A stretch of 64,000 nucleotides of DNA from Oxytricha trifallax (taxonomy: Eukaryota > Ciliophora > Spirotrichea > Sporadotrichida > Oxytrichidae), in assembly GCA_000711775.1 (NCBI GenBank), contig ARYC01001919.1:1-64000 (forward strand). Direction: 5' to 3'. Shown one piece after another: positions 33,601-45,955 of this stretch. Within the stretch, counting starts at the first letter, position 1. Every line of letters starts with the position of its first letter. The translations under genes and the position numbers were made by a program. A model generated the notes under the pieces. That model worked only from the letters and a program-made list of their open reading frames with translations. It searched no databases and was not told where the DNA came from.

Positions 33601-34840
33601 TTCTAAAAACAGTTTGACCATGTATGAATTGAGCAGGAGAGATGATTTAGAGAGCTTGTTTTTGACTATGATCTACATTATAAGAATACTTGTTATTGCT
33701 AAAAATTATTAGTATATTTATGTGCTTAATATAGAATTCAAGAATCAGTTGTATAAATTGATAATGTAGGTAAGTTTATATAAACATAGATTATGTAATA
33801 TGAAGGATTAAGGATTTCCATATCAGCATGAACCTGAATTTTATGATCTCAACAATCAGAATTATCTAAATAGGTAAATGGAACTTTCAATTAGAATTTC
33901 TGAAAAAGTAGATAAATATCTCTTAGAAAGCAGTCATATAAATAATATAATTGGCATCCTTTTTTATTTAAAGATTTATTCAATTAAACCAATATCTTAA
34001 TCAAGTTCTTTAAAAGTAGTTATATTAAAAGGTTTCTTGATTTTTTGATTATGCTAAAAGTAGATTTTATCTAAGAAATTCAAATATAAAAAATTTCTTA
34101 AATATGAAATCATTAAATTCTTATTTAAAATAAAAATAAAATAATCATTAGAACTGGGTAATAAAGCAAATAGTTAAATGCATAAGAATTTTGAGGGAAC
34201 TTTAATTTGAAGAAGAGCCAAATTACAAAGAGTTGGTCGATATTATACTTAAATAAGAGCCACTAGTTAATTAAGAAGTCGAATAAGTAGAGAAAGTAAA
34301 TTTAGAACTGTAGACTTATGTAGAGACCAGTGAGTGGTAAGAATATCATTCAGAAATTATAAATTAATATTAATATTTAAATCGTATTTTTTTAAAGATA
34401 AACTGGAAAAATTACAATAATCCGCTTTTGTTTTTTATATTATAAAATTATATAAATAATAAATTCTACTATAAAAATATTAAGATATAAAAATTTGGAA
34501 CATTTTTTTAAAAAAATTAATCCTATTATAATTTATGAATTTATGTTCAAATTAAATCTTTATAAAATAAAATTTTTTACAAAATAACAGCTAATTTTAA
34601 TTTAGAGAAATACATGTATTTTTATATTTTCATTATCAAAATAAAAATCATTGGTAAATAACCATAAATATAAATTAGTTTTATATTAAATATAATTAAT
34701 TTTTATTTTTTCAATTGTTTATACTTTTAAAGATTATGAAGAGCAAATGGAGAATTAAGATTAGAACCCTTTTTCAAGTTAAATAACATAATATCAAACT
34801 ATAGAGCACAAAGATTTATGTTATCTGAAAATTTATATCA
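30678..34840 (+). CDS. CK1-like protein kinase, paralog C
   Basis: MDSs: 30678-30719 (MLNEEEEQQNYIVD), 31346-~31497 (YRRDKFLGKGGFGSV Gly-loop; pointer TAGAT), ~32188-32355 (FVAIKFEE Lys strand), 32732-32765 (VYNYLIMESL hinge, only 34 bp; pointer TAAAG), 33228-33442 (GYVHLDIKPDNIMI; pointer AAAGCTTA), 33504-~33680 (DLGSAQEY…SRRDDLES; pointer TCATA), ~33800-33940 (GFPYQHEPEFYD), ~34178-34345 (CIRILRELQFEEEPNY), ~34730-34840 tail. The catalytic Lys, the Asp and Asn of HLDIKPDN, and the Asp of DLG are all present. Ser/Thr kinase expected. HRD is HLD, and CK1 normally has DFG. The tail may extend to about 35200, where a frame stays open. Confidence 0.85.
30720..31350. repeat. IES of kinase C; one member of a diverged direct duplication
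   Basis: Pointer TAGAT at both ends (30715-30719, 31346-31350). Its content aligns in the same orientation with 31540-32140, the IES on the other side of the Gly-loop MDS. Shared landmarks: ATTGATCATGAATTTTTCAAATTTAAAAA, a TTTATTATTGCGGTAC-like block, AAAGGCAGTTT and TTTTGTATTTTATCAATAAT. Confidence 0.65.
31540..32187. repeat. Second IES of kinase C; direct-duplicate partner
   Basis: See the preceding IES. Similarity is patchy but collinear over about 600 bp. It flanks the Gly-loop MDS on its 3' side. Confidence 0.6.
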
Positions 34841-34849
34841 TTAATTGTA

Positions 34850-35576
34850 ATTAATAAAAATATATATTAACTCATCTAGAAATAATATAAAATTAATTGA
34901 ACAAAACATTGGTCAATAATGTTTAGATGTTTAACGTTTTGGGAATCAGATCTTAAAGTTTGATTAAAACTACAAAATATGCAGTCGATAATTTGCAAAT
35001 TAAAAGTTAGTAAAAGCCAATATAAGATTCAACTGATATAGTCAATAAGATTTTAATAATAAAATTAATTGAAACGATGCTAATTAATAATATTTTTAAA
35101 ATATTAGCAAATAAATTTTAGTTAAAAAGAGTCTTAAGATATTAGAGACTTCAATTTCATCCAGAGATAAAAATATGTTCAAAAACTCATACGTCTAGTG
35201 CTCAAATATATTGCTTTTATTATGAATTTATTATGTAAATTATTTGCTCATTTTACTAAAATTTTTAATTTTTTTCCCCTTTGTTATAGTACAACTTGAC
35301 AACTCACAATTTTCATCCTATGAGACATCTAAATTTTTTTGAATATTTTATAAAATTAACATAAGTCAATACAAAACTTCTAATCAAAGATTTCAATTTG
35401 AAATAGATTCAAAAAATTGGATGATAAAATTATAAAAAAAATAATATTTTTTAAGAAAGTCTTAGAAGAATAATAATGTCAGTGAACTTTTTAAAATATT
35501 AAAGAGCTATGTTTACAATTAGAAAGTGATTTTAATAACTATATTGTTATTAATTAAAATGATAGATAAGGTAAAA
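34850..35576. other. Possible kinase C tail, then spacer
   Basis: 34905-35230 stays open in one frame (VNNVQMFNVLGIRSQS, VLRYQRLQFHPEIK) but the AT content is high and only TGA is a stop, so chance openness is likely. No motif. Confidence 0.3.
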
Positions 35577-36447
35577 TTATCTTTTTATAAGTAAAATTGA
35601 AAATTATTCAAAGACCAAGAGTTATTTATTATAATAATATGGGTTTGAGGATTATAGATATTTAATATCGTTCAATCCAATAGTATTATGAATTGTAAGC
35701 AACCTCCCTCTTCCCGAGGTCTTAAAAATAGATTTTTTCTAGTTTTTTATCACAGCCATCAGAGTTTGAGTTGAATAGATCGTTAATTCGGTAGAAATTT
35801 CATTTCGACACATTCTTAGTGTCTTTCGTGCGATTCTGAAGAGTTTAGTTAGATTCCTGCGTTAAAGTTGCTCCGACTTCTACTGTATTTTCACTGATTC
35901 AATAACAACTTGTAAAAAATACTCACTTTTAAGTCAAAATTATTAAAATATTGTATATAGATCATGGTTTAGACAAGAATTAAATAAGACTTCATAACAT
36001 TCTTTTCTTTTTGGATATTTTGTTTTTCGCAAGTCTTATTTAATTCTTGTCTAAACCATGATCTATATACAATATTTTAATAATTTTGACTTAAAAGTGA
36101 GTATTTTTTACAAGTTGTTATTGAATCAGTGAAAATACAGTAGAAGTCGGAGCAACTTTAACGCAGGAATCTAACTAAACTCTTCAGAATCGCACGAAAG
36201 ACACTAAGAATGTGTCGAAATGAAATTTCTACCGAATTAACGATCTATTCAACTCAAACTCTGATGGCTGTGATAAAAAACTAGAAAAAATCTATTTTTA
36301 AGACCTCGGGAAGAGGGAGGTTGCTTACAATTCATAATACTATTGGATTGAACGATATTAAATATCTATAATCCTCAAACCCATATTATTATAATAAATA
36401 ACTCTTGGTCTTTGAATAATTTTTAATTTTACTTATAAAAAGATAAT
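35577..36447. repeat. 871 bp near-perfect palindrome
   Basis: Left arm 35577-35992 and right arm 36031-36447 are reverse complements with almost no mismatches, separated by a 38 bp loop. Unlike the MITEs, the arms have moderate GC, and the right arm is open in the ciliate code for over 120 codons (VVIESVKIQQKSEQLQ … RNLTKLFRIARKTLRM … SIFKTSGRGRLLTI). Either a very recent inverted duplication of coding DNA, a foldback element, or a fold-back assembly artefact. Confidence 0.85.
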
Positions 36448-36529
36448 TCGATTTCATCTATATTTTTTTTAAAAAAAATAAAAATTTAATTAATTAATAA
36501 TTATTATTGTTATTGTTATTAGTGCTAAA

Positions 36530-36905
36530 GATGACGAGCTGATCTCTATGAATGTGCACTTGAACCAGAGGACAAAGAGATGAAAACATTTTTCTAAAAA
36601 ACATCTCTTACAAGAAACGAAATATTAAAAATGAGATCAGGCTATGGTGGTTGGCACACTGACCGGTCCAGGCAAGGGACATGCCCCCAGGGATCACCTT
36701 GATGAGGCTAGATTGCACCCAGGATGAGTCGGGGTCCAAAGAGGCAAGTCAGGACGTGGGACGAGATGACAATGAACAAGACCCCAGGAACACCCTATAA
36801 GAGGCACATAGTTCCAAATTGCCAAAGTCACTCGCCCATCTGAATAATTACCGGCGACAAAATACTCGAAAGACATTAAATTGGAAAAACTATCCTCACC
36901 TTAAG
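36530..36905 (+). CDS. Orphan coding block, GC-rich, unknown product
   Basis: A GC-rich island (about 36640-36850 exceeds 50 percent) in AT-rich DNA. One frame reads YECALEPEDKEMKTFF, LTRNEILKMRSGYGGW up to TGA at about 36700. A second overlapping frame then runs CTQDESGSKEASQDVG, NEQDPRNTLQEAHSSK, RRQNTRKTLNWKNYP to about 36905, using TAA as Gln. Two MDSs joined by a pointer, or one indel, would explain the switch. It may belong with the coding-like palindrome arm just upstream. No family recognised. Confidence 0.5.
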
Positions 36906-39085
36906 TTCTAATTACAATTAAATAATATATATACGCTCAATAATAAAAACAATAACAATAATACTATATATTTAATTCTAGAGATCTTTATTTCTAGTTT
37001 TCATATTAAACTTACCTTAAGTTATTCATCATTATCATCATATTGAATTAATTATAATAAGTTTTCGAATATTTAGAAAGAAGAAGACATTAAAATTAAG
37101 TTTTTCAAAATAAGAAGGCCAGGATAATTTATTACTTATTGTTCATAATAATTGAAAAGTGTCAAAAGCTTTTTCTGAATTACTATTGAATTTTAAACAA
37201 CTAATTCATTTAAATATACATTAATTAAATATTAGATTTCTTTTATTAATTAATCATTAATTGCTATATATTTCATTCATGAATTAAATTATAAAGCTAT
37301 TTTTTAAAATTCATTTTTAATTATTGAGAATAAATATGCAATTAAAATTTGAAATATCAAAAGAAAAAATAAACTCAAATAAATTTTACTTTTGTAGTTT
37401 ATTGTATTAATTTAAGAATAAAATATAATTAAAAAACATATACTTCATTAAAATTTTACTTGATTAAGATGATGTGAATATACTAATGCAAAAATTAGAG
37501 CCATCTTCGTGAAAGTTAGGATAAAGAATTTTTTATCCAAGTAAGATCCAAAAAGAGCGTGACTATGAAAGTTACTAATTTTTTAAATATTCTTAACTTC
37601 ACTTAAAAGGGAAGGTTATTTTATAATATGGCTTCTTCTTGATTGATAAATTATCTTGTATGCAAGAAGATATTTCAATTCAAGCAATGAAGATATTTAT
37701 TATTCACAAGAATTCTTTTTAATATCTTAGTAATTATTAAATTCTGAGATACAGGGCATATTTAATTCCATGTAAATGAGTAGCTATATTTTATCATACA
37801 ATTCATTGAAAAAGCTTTATTATTCTTATGAAAACATATCTAAATTAGAAATTATAAATTTTAGTAGAATTTTGTTAGTAAATAAATCAATTAAATAGGT
37901 CGCAAGTTGAAAATTAAAATTACTTGATTTAATCTCATGATGAATAGAAAATATAAATAATTTTTATTCAATACAAATTCTTTATTGAAACAATAGTTTT
38001 TATTTTTTATTTATAAATTAATTTAGTACTTTTTTCCTATTTTTAATTAAATTTGAGAGGGTTTAATCTATAATATTCCAGCAAAATATTTTATTAGAAA
38101 ATTTAAGAAATTATAAAGGATTATCTTATTAAGAAAAACATAGATAGTGTAGAAATAAAAAAAAAAAGTTGACAAGTCGTTTATTATTTTAAAAAAAACT
38201 AGTTCATCATTTAAAGAAGTTGAATAATTTGAAACTCTTTATAAATCTATGATTTATAAAGAGTTATTATAAATTTATTTTATTTTATCTCTACTGTTAT
38301 TCAAGCATTATGCAATGAATTAGCAGAATCAGTTTAATAGTGTTCAAATTAAAAATATTATATAAGATTATCTAATCATTTATATTAACATTAAGATACA
38401 TTTTAATAAAACTTCTAAAAATTCTTTTACAATGATTTTAAATGCCATTTTTATTTTATATTTATTTTTATTTCTTTTATTATTTGAGATTGATATAAAT
38501 TTAAGCTTTTAATAAGAAACAATCAATTTATTTATTAAATTTTTCAATCCTAAATATATTCAGCAATCAATATAATAAAATTAAATTCTTCTTTTTATGG
38601 GAATAAAATATTTTTTTTTAAATTAAAAAGGATACATATTAAATTCTAATAGATAATTAATTTTTTGCTTTAGGCACGTTATTATTTGTACACGTAATTT
38701 ATTTAAATCATGATTTTATTTAATATGAAATGCTGATAACAGTTTTATAGATAAAATAAAATTATTGAGGGGAAATTCATTAGTATAAAATATTAGAATA
38801 TCTTTTTGCGAATTTCAGTTAAATTTATTTTTAAATTTTATTATAAATTAATTAAAGGCTAAACAATCTTTTGAGGGTACATATAATATATGGTTTTAAT
38901 TGTAAATTAATGTTTAAATGAAAAGTTGCAATTAATAACACCTCAAAATCGAAAATTAGAAACATATTTACAGTTGAAAAAATTTTAATTGTTTAAAAAA
39001 TAAGATGATGATTTCTAAAATTTGATTATATATTAATATAGAATGTCTTATAATTTCCCTTAATAAAACTTTAATTATTAGTATA
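36906..39085. other. AT-rich spacer
   Basis: No convincing coding segments. A perfect 15 bp hairpin (AACTCTTTATAAATC and its complement) lies near 38232-38265. Nothing else seen. Confidence 0.5.
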
Positions 39086-42000
39086 ATGGGAAACTCTGTG
39101 AATCTTTAAAATCATAAAGATAAAACAGTGGTTATAGTCGGTGCCTCAGTAGCTGGTTTCACCATGGCTGAAATTCTTTGGGATTACTTCAACGTGATAC
39201 TTATCGATGCCAGAGATAACATTTTATAATTTTATAAATCACTATGAGAATATAGCCACAAAAATTAAATGTGCTGTTGACCCACATGGATTGATAAGAT
39301 TACCATACCATTTCATTAAGTAGAGTAGAACTATAGTGGAAAGTTTAAGTTTGTATAGGGATATCTCGATTAAGTGAACAAAGAAATAGTTATAATTAAC
39401 AAGCCGAATAATGTCGAAGAAAATAAGGTTTGATTACTTAATACTAGTAACTGGGTTCCAATATAAACAGCCAATTAAAGATGAGAGAAGTAAAAAGAAT
39501 TTGATATTAATTTTTTTAATTTGAAAGTATCAATCTCAACGACAGAAAACAGGATCAAATAATAAAGTTTAACAGGAATCTATTTATAATCTAATTTCTT
39601 ATTTAAATGTCTCTCAGAATACTCAGAGAAATTAGAAATGCAAAATCAATATTAGTTGCAGGAGCAAATGTCGTCGGAATAGAATTAATGGGAGAAATTG
39701 TTCATGCTTACCCAGAGAAGAAACTTGGACTTTGTCTTAGGGGAAATAGATTACTTCCAGTTTTAACATAGAAAGCTCATAACTTAGTTTTATAAGCGTA
39801 TAATAAATATCAATTAATATGTAATATTTTAGTTCATGGATTCTTATAAGAGAGGAATGTTTAGATACACTTAAATGCAAAATTCCCTTTTATTAAAATA
39901 AAAGTATTATTATATTATAATTGTCTGAATTCATATGCTTTGAAGATAATTAATTCCCATTAGCATAAACTAGTATGTTACATCTTTGTAAAAATTAATA
40001 AATAAAAGGATAAATCATTAATTCTTAGTCTTTATATTAAGATTTAAATTTTGGCCATACTAATATCAAAATTAGAAAACATGTAAAATTAAATTTTTAT
40101 AAGAATTTTCTTCCTTTTCTGCTTGTAAATATCAGTAAAGAACTAATTTTAATTATACTTAGAAAACAATGGTCAATTTTATGAATTATTTAATTCTGAA
40201 TTATAGAAATAGAAACTAATTTATCTTAATTATAATGTTTGATCACTTCCATAGTTATTTTCTCTGCTATAATGCTATATCTAAATCTTAATAAATTTTC
40301 TAATGAATAAAAAAAAGATATTCATTTCTCTTAACCGGAAAATATATCAATAAAAATTCTTTATTGTATAAAATTTATTAAAATTATTAATTTAAATAAA
40401 CTAATCAATAATAGAGAGATATCCTATTTACTAGTTGCCTCTTCTAACAATTGAATATATATCTAAAAAAATTAATTGTAAATTTAGTTCGTTTTGATAT
40501 TTATAAGGTGAATCAAGAAATTGAGTTTCAAAAATAATATCTAATTTGAGAAAATACTTTGTCATTTTATGTAAAATTATTTCCGATTCTTCTAAATTGG
40601 TTTTATATATTTCGGTTTTCAAATAACAATAAACATTAATAGGGATAAATTTTTTACATAACCATAAATAAAAAGTTTAAAGTGACAATATGATAAAGTT
40701 TTATTGTTTTAAATCGTATATTATCAATATTAATTAATATTATTACTCTTCTGCTTGAAATTTTGAATTAATTTGACTAAGATTTTAGCAATTACTTTCT
40801 TAAAAATTGTGAGAAAAAAACAATTATTAATTTATTGATATAATTAAGGTTTTGGTGTTAACTATAACTCTCCCTATGACCCTAACAACTATGAATTTAA
40901 AGACTATGAAGTTGTTCTATAATGCACAGGCTACACTTTCAAAACTGATTATATGAAGGCAAATTTCTCTTAATGCATCGCTCGGTCTGGAGAGATCTAT
41001 GTTAATAATCTTATGTAAATTTCAGCAGAAAATTCTTTAATTTTTTATGATACTTTTTAATCGATTTATAAATTATAAATGTTATGATGTCCTTAACTTA
41101 ACCCACATGCACGAGGAGTTGCTTAAAACATATATTGCTTGGGTGATGTTGCTAAGTTACACCTAGAAAACACAAAACAAATTCATATATCGAAATGGAT
41201 TGCACCATATGTATTTAAAAACATTATGTAACATGCCTCTGGATAGTAACCACAATTCACAATTAAAACTCTAATATTAAAAAAAGACTTTAAATTATTT
41301 TAAAAATTAGAATTATTATAAGTTATATATTTTATCAACATAAATTTATCTTTTTTAAGTTTTTTATATAAACGATATAGTAACATATAAGATTATTACT
41401 GCTCTAATCATTTATTTCTAACTTTAATAGATAATAGTTATTGAAATTGATTGTGAATTTTTATTAATAAAAGATTTGTAATAAAGTATAAGTTTCATAA
41501 TAAATTAAATATTTCTTTAAATAATTAAGAATGATATTATTGTTGGAATACATTTGATTTGGGAAAAATATTTATAATTAATAAATTAAATAATTAAAAT
41601 CGTGGCAGTTAACTTTGTGGAAACCAAGACAATATGGTACTTGTTTGATAGAGAATTCAAAATTAGCTGGACTTTACTATTGGCGGTACCCCTCTATCGC
41701 ATCCCTGGAGCGAGATAACTGGACTTTAATTTTTGCATTAAAATCAACTAAACAAATCACCCAAAATTAAAATCAAGTTATCTCACTCCAGAAATGCGAT
41801 AGAGGGGTACCGCCAATAGTAAAGTCCAGCTAATTTTGAATTCTCTATCAAACAAGTACCATATTGTCTTGGTTTCCACAAAGTTAACTGCCACGATTTT
41901 AATTATTTAATTTATCAATTATAAATATTTTTCCCAAATCAAATATATTTCTACAATAAAAAAGTCAGCTGAAATCAATAAGTTTTTTTGTTAAAATTAA

Positions 42001-43165
42001 ATATATTAATAAAGTCAATACAAATCATAAAATTTAAATCTTACAATTTTATTAAGGTAAAAACTATCGCTCAAGTAATTTATTACTATGCATGCCAATT
42101 TAATAGTATTAACTTTATTGTGATTGGCTATAAGTATAAAAAAGTGTAATTTTATTATACCAATATTACAATACTTATAAATAAAGGGTGATATTACCTT
42201 AATAAATATTGAATAAACTCAGCAATATGTAAATATTATTATTTATATAAAACCCCATTGATAAAATTCATAAGGAAATTTGTGAGATAAAATAATTCAC
42301 AGAAATTAAGTGCTATATAATTCATAATTGATAATTATTCATTAGTAAATAATAATTCAATTTATTTATATTTGAATCACTAGTTGTTTTTTTGATTTTT
42401 CTACTTTCTAATCTAACTCCTGATAAGTTATGAAAGTATTACTAAAATTTCTTTGCTATTCATACTATTCAGTCTCTTTTAACACTATAAATCTGTATCC
42501 TTCACAAACCTAAGAATGGATTTCTTCAATATTTTGAGAATTTATTCAGCTGTTCTTGAGAAATTGCCTATAGTATTCTCTTTACTCTTTGAGTGATTCT
42601 TTTTATAGTTAAGATATTTCTATTACCTTTGTAAGAATTATTAAGATTATTATTGGGATAATTTTTGGCTGTTTTAAAGAAAGATAAGACTTTAAAACGA
42701 TAATATGAGACAGTAGATGAGATGATACTATTAGGAAATTCAAATTTTGTTGTGAGGGGTTCTATTCCTATCAAGATGAACTTTTTTAAAAAACATTTGC
42801 AAAATATTAAGTTTTTATAATAAGCAAAAATTAGTTGTATTTTGGTAATTATTTCTCTAATCACCTTAAACTAATGTTATTACTCTTTTATGTAATAAAA
42901 AAATTATTAATTCGAGTAAAGTTAATAACAATACATATGATACAATAATTATTTTAGAAAATTAGAGATTTTAATTCCTGATTCTTTTCCTACTATTTGT
43001 ATAGTATCTCTTGGACCTGAATGGGGAGTCCTAAATATAATTTGGAATTTTTTTATTTTAAAAAAATGGTAATTAAAATAAATATTAACGGTATGGCATC
43101 TCTTGGTAAAAAACATGGCAAAGCCAAGTTTTAATTCACAGATGATTTTATGAAGATTATTATTT
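39086..43165 (+). CDS. FSP1/AIFM2-like FAD-dependent NAD(P)H oxidoreductase
   Basis: Segments in order: 39086-~39225 (MGNSVN…, Rossmann TVVIVGASVAGFTMAE, acidic end VILIDARD), ~39228-39490 (KCAVDPHGLIRLPYHF, YLILVTGF), ~39525-39580, ~39615-39790 (second Rossmann SILVAGANVVGIELMGE, then YPEKKLGLC), ~40855-41035 (VVLQCTGYTFKTDYM, SGEIYVNN), ~41090-41280 (NIYCLGDVAKL, the FAD-contacting GD motif), ~43095-43165 (MASLGKKHGKAKF, the family's C-terminal LGRxxG-like motif). The order matches human AIFM2/FSP1, a CoQ reductase and ferroptosis suppressor. Gly2 could be acylated, but residue 6 is not Ser/Thr. Three one-base frame changes cluster at 39225-39440: local decay or assembly indels. Confidence 0.8.
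41540..41956. mobile_element. 417 bp long-TIR MITE (TTGTWGRAAT family), young copy
   Basis: Arms of about 195 bp are near-perfect mirrors, including TTGATTTGGGAAAA near the ends, GGCAGTTAACTTTG, ACAATATGGTACTTGTT, GGACTTTACTATTGGCGG and CTATCGCAT. TA occurs on both sides (41538-41539, 41957-41958). Same length as the copy at 60980. Lies in an IES before the last FSP1-like segment. Confidence 0.92.
42535..42864 (-). CDS. Possible minus-strand coding segment, unknown
   Basis: ATG at 42864, open for about 110 codons in the ciliate code, ending …RVKRILQAISQEQLNKF SKY-TGA near 42533. Basic and Asn-rich. It lies inside the interval before the last FSP1-like segment, so it may be an interleaved gene or chance. 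No family recognised. Confidence 0.35.
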
Positions 43166-43329
43166 ATAATTATTTTTTATAATTAAATGCTATTTAAATT
43201 CTAATTTATGAAATAAATTATGGGTGGTAATCATTATTGCTCAGATATATTTTTATTATAAATTAAAGCAATTAATTTGATAAAATTTTTTTATAATTTT
43301 GATTAAACTATTTATTGCTTGATATTAAC

Positions 43330-43700
43330 GCATCAATGAAAATTAATACATAGGTTAGTTAGTTTGTTTTTAGGATTGAAATTAATTCTGGAGATACGAA
43401 ATCAATCCAGTTAGATAATTCAAACATATTCAGGATTTTGGAACTATTTCTCAAACCGGTTTGTCAGCATGGATGTTGGTGTGCACATCGGCTCCCTGCC
43501 GTCGTGAGCGCAAACTCCCCTATTACCTCGTATTTTCTCCATTTCTTACTGAGTTTTTCTTCTTTTCTTAGGTGTGTTATATCAAGTAAAACCCAATTCA
43601 GTTCTCTGTCGGAACTGACCCCTAACTAAGGCTAGATGGGGAAACTTATGATTGTACTATGTCCGAGTAATTCTGTCATACAAAGGTTATAATAAAAAAA
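43330..43700 (+). repeat. Better-preserved copy of the 11.5 kb repeat
   Basis: ATACGAAATCAATCCAGTTAG… onward aligns with 11530-11660. 43430-43640 is unusually GC-rich for an IES (GGCTCCCTGCCGTCGTGAGC). No long frame with TGA as the only stop, and no clear inverted ends. Unknown element or ncRNA-like sequence. Confidence 0.5.
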
Positions 43701-43902
43701 TTAATGACTTAAATGTAATGTCATAATAAATCGCTTACAATATTTAAATAATATTTAATTCAAAAATTTTTCCCTATTACCTATTAATTAGTCTATTTTT
43801 TACTTCTATTTGACTAATTATGATTTAATTAGTGTTTCATCTATTAATATCCTCATATAGATCAAAGTTTTGTAATAGTTAATTGCAAAAGGGAATAAAA
43901 GT

Positions 43903-43986
43903 TTACAAGGATTTAAATCATTTCTCTCTTGTATGACTTGCTGTTGTTGTTGCTGCTCTATCTCAAATTGCTTCACAATTACTAAG
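43903..43986 (-). CDS. Possible poly-Gln MDS
   Basis: The minus strand reads KQFEIEQQQQQQVIQERN DLNP, using CAA/CAG. A short normal-composition island, possibly of the same minus-strand gene as 42535-42864. Confidence 0.35.
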
Positions 43987-43999
43987 AAGAAGAAATGAG

Positions 44000-45955
44000 A
44001 CTAGATCTATATTAATAATTATAATTATACTCCATAAAGATTTAAAATGGAAAATTTCATAAATTTATTTTAATATAAATTGGAGATTTATATTATTAAT
44101 TTATATTAAAATGAAGATTCTAGGTTATTAGAAAAAGGATAATAATTCCAGTATATTTATTAGTTTAAACAAATGATTTATCAATCTTATGAATTAAAAC
44201 AAACCCTCATAAATAATATTAATGAGTAAAATAATATAATTACTTAAAAATAATTTTTATTAATAATTTTTGAAATTAAACATCGAAAAATCTATAAAAT
44301 TGAATTAAAAATATTATAACATTTAAAAAATGCCTTGTAAATAGCTATAATATAATTAGATCTTATAAACATAAATTTTTTTTTGGGTATATGATTTTTA
44401 ATTGTATTAAATACGATAAAATGACAAACATGCTTAATGAAATCAATAAAATCATGATATATTTGTTTAGAAAGTTTGAAATTATAATATACAACCATCT
44501 TATCCCTAATATGAACCTTTAAGTCCAATAAATTCTATTTCCAAAGTTATTTTTTATAATTTGTTTTGATATTTATTAAAAATTTTAGATTTAAATTGAG
44601 TGTTAATATAAAACTGATTTTTATATTTGTCATTTACCATTATTAAAATTTTACTAGTATATATGCTGTTTATTCTATTAGTTTCTAAGGTAGCCTCATC
44701 TTTTGCGTGATTTCATTGAGTTAATGTGAAAAATGAATAGGCAACTAATTGATGTTAAAATCTATTTATTACTTATTTCAAAAATCTTATTCTTAATGAT
44801 TAATATATGTTTGTTTAAACTAAACTTCGAAAGTAATATTTAACTTACTAATAGTTGATAATTTAAATTTTATAGATTTTCATCAATACTAAAACTCTGT
44901 TAAAATTCGCATTCAAGTGATATTAATCAATTCTATTAAATGACTGTATAAATGATTTTTGAAAGATTTTTGAATTTTATTGTTCCGTAAGTATCATTGT
45001 ATCATCATCATGATATTTTCTTTAATTTCAAACAGTAATGGATTTTTAAAAACATTTCTATGTAATTAATTAGAATATTGATTGTTTTTACTCCGATAAT
45101 TGATAAATTTTTATGCATTTATTAAAAATAGATTTTAAATCAATATAGCATTTTGTTCTTCGCATTTAGAAATATCCTTTAAATTATATTTTGTAAAATG
45201 AATAAAAAATACTCCACTAAAATTTCAATATCTCACTTTTCGTTAATTCTACATACGTTTTCATTTATATATCAAGTTTATCAATATTTTTATCATAGAT
45301 AATTTTCATTGTTTTTAAAAAATAGTCTGAACATTTTTATTTCATATTTTTGAATTAAATTTATTGTCTCATCTTTATTTAAATTAATCTTGTTAAAACG
45401 AATCGTCCTTTTGCTGAATGATTGGATAAAATTCAATCATTCAGAATCATTTAAAAATAGTATATTTTAATTGTTTGTAATACTATTTTAAGCCATTTAA
45501 TAATATAAATAGGTAGAGATTAATGCTAATTATCCATTTAAATTTTTCATTTTTATATTATTCTATATTAAATTAAGCTGCAATTTTAATATTTTAAAAT
45601 TTCAAATATTTATTTTTAATATTTCTTAAATTTAAAAGCATTTCATATATTTAAAACTTAAAACAATAACACATCAAAATATATTTTTTTGTAATTCTTA
45701 GATTTATTACTTAATTATTTTTAAAAATTAAATGATTTTCCATATATATTTATAGTATAAATATAACTTATTATTTAATTTCAAATATTCTTGAAATCTT
45801 TATTTACAAGATGAAATAATAAATTTGAAAAAATGATAATAATTATATATATATATATAAGGTAGTATACAAATATTGACCAATCTATTGATTATAAATT
45901 GCAAAGTTATTAATATTTTATATATACATAAAATCTATTATACTTGTTAAAAGCG
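44000..45955. other. AT-rich spacer before kinase D
   Basis: A perfect 11 bp hairpin (CTGAATGATTG … CAATCATTCAG) lies near 45413-45443. A weak minus-strand frame near 44690-44730 (EITQKMRLPQKLIEQ) is too short to call. Otherwise nothing. Confidence 0.45.

Noticed and set aside
36694-36876. Minus-strand 60-residue ORF in the GC island
   Set aside because: The plus strand is open in the ciliate code over the whole island with better amino-acid composition; the minus frame is a by-product of high GC.
36637-36880. GC island as an SRP, RNase P or other structural RNA
   Set aside because: No hallmark motifs or long pairing seen; coding frames explain it better.
42568-42864. Strong call of a minus-strand protein gene
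   Set aside because: With only TGA as stop in AT-rich DNA, 110 open codons can occur by chance; kept only as a low-confidence feature.
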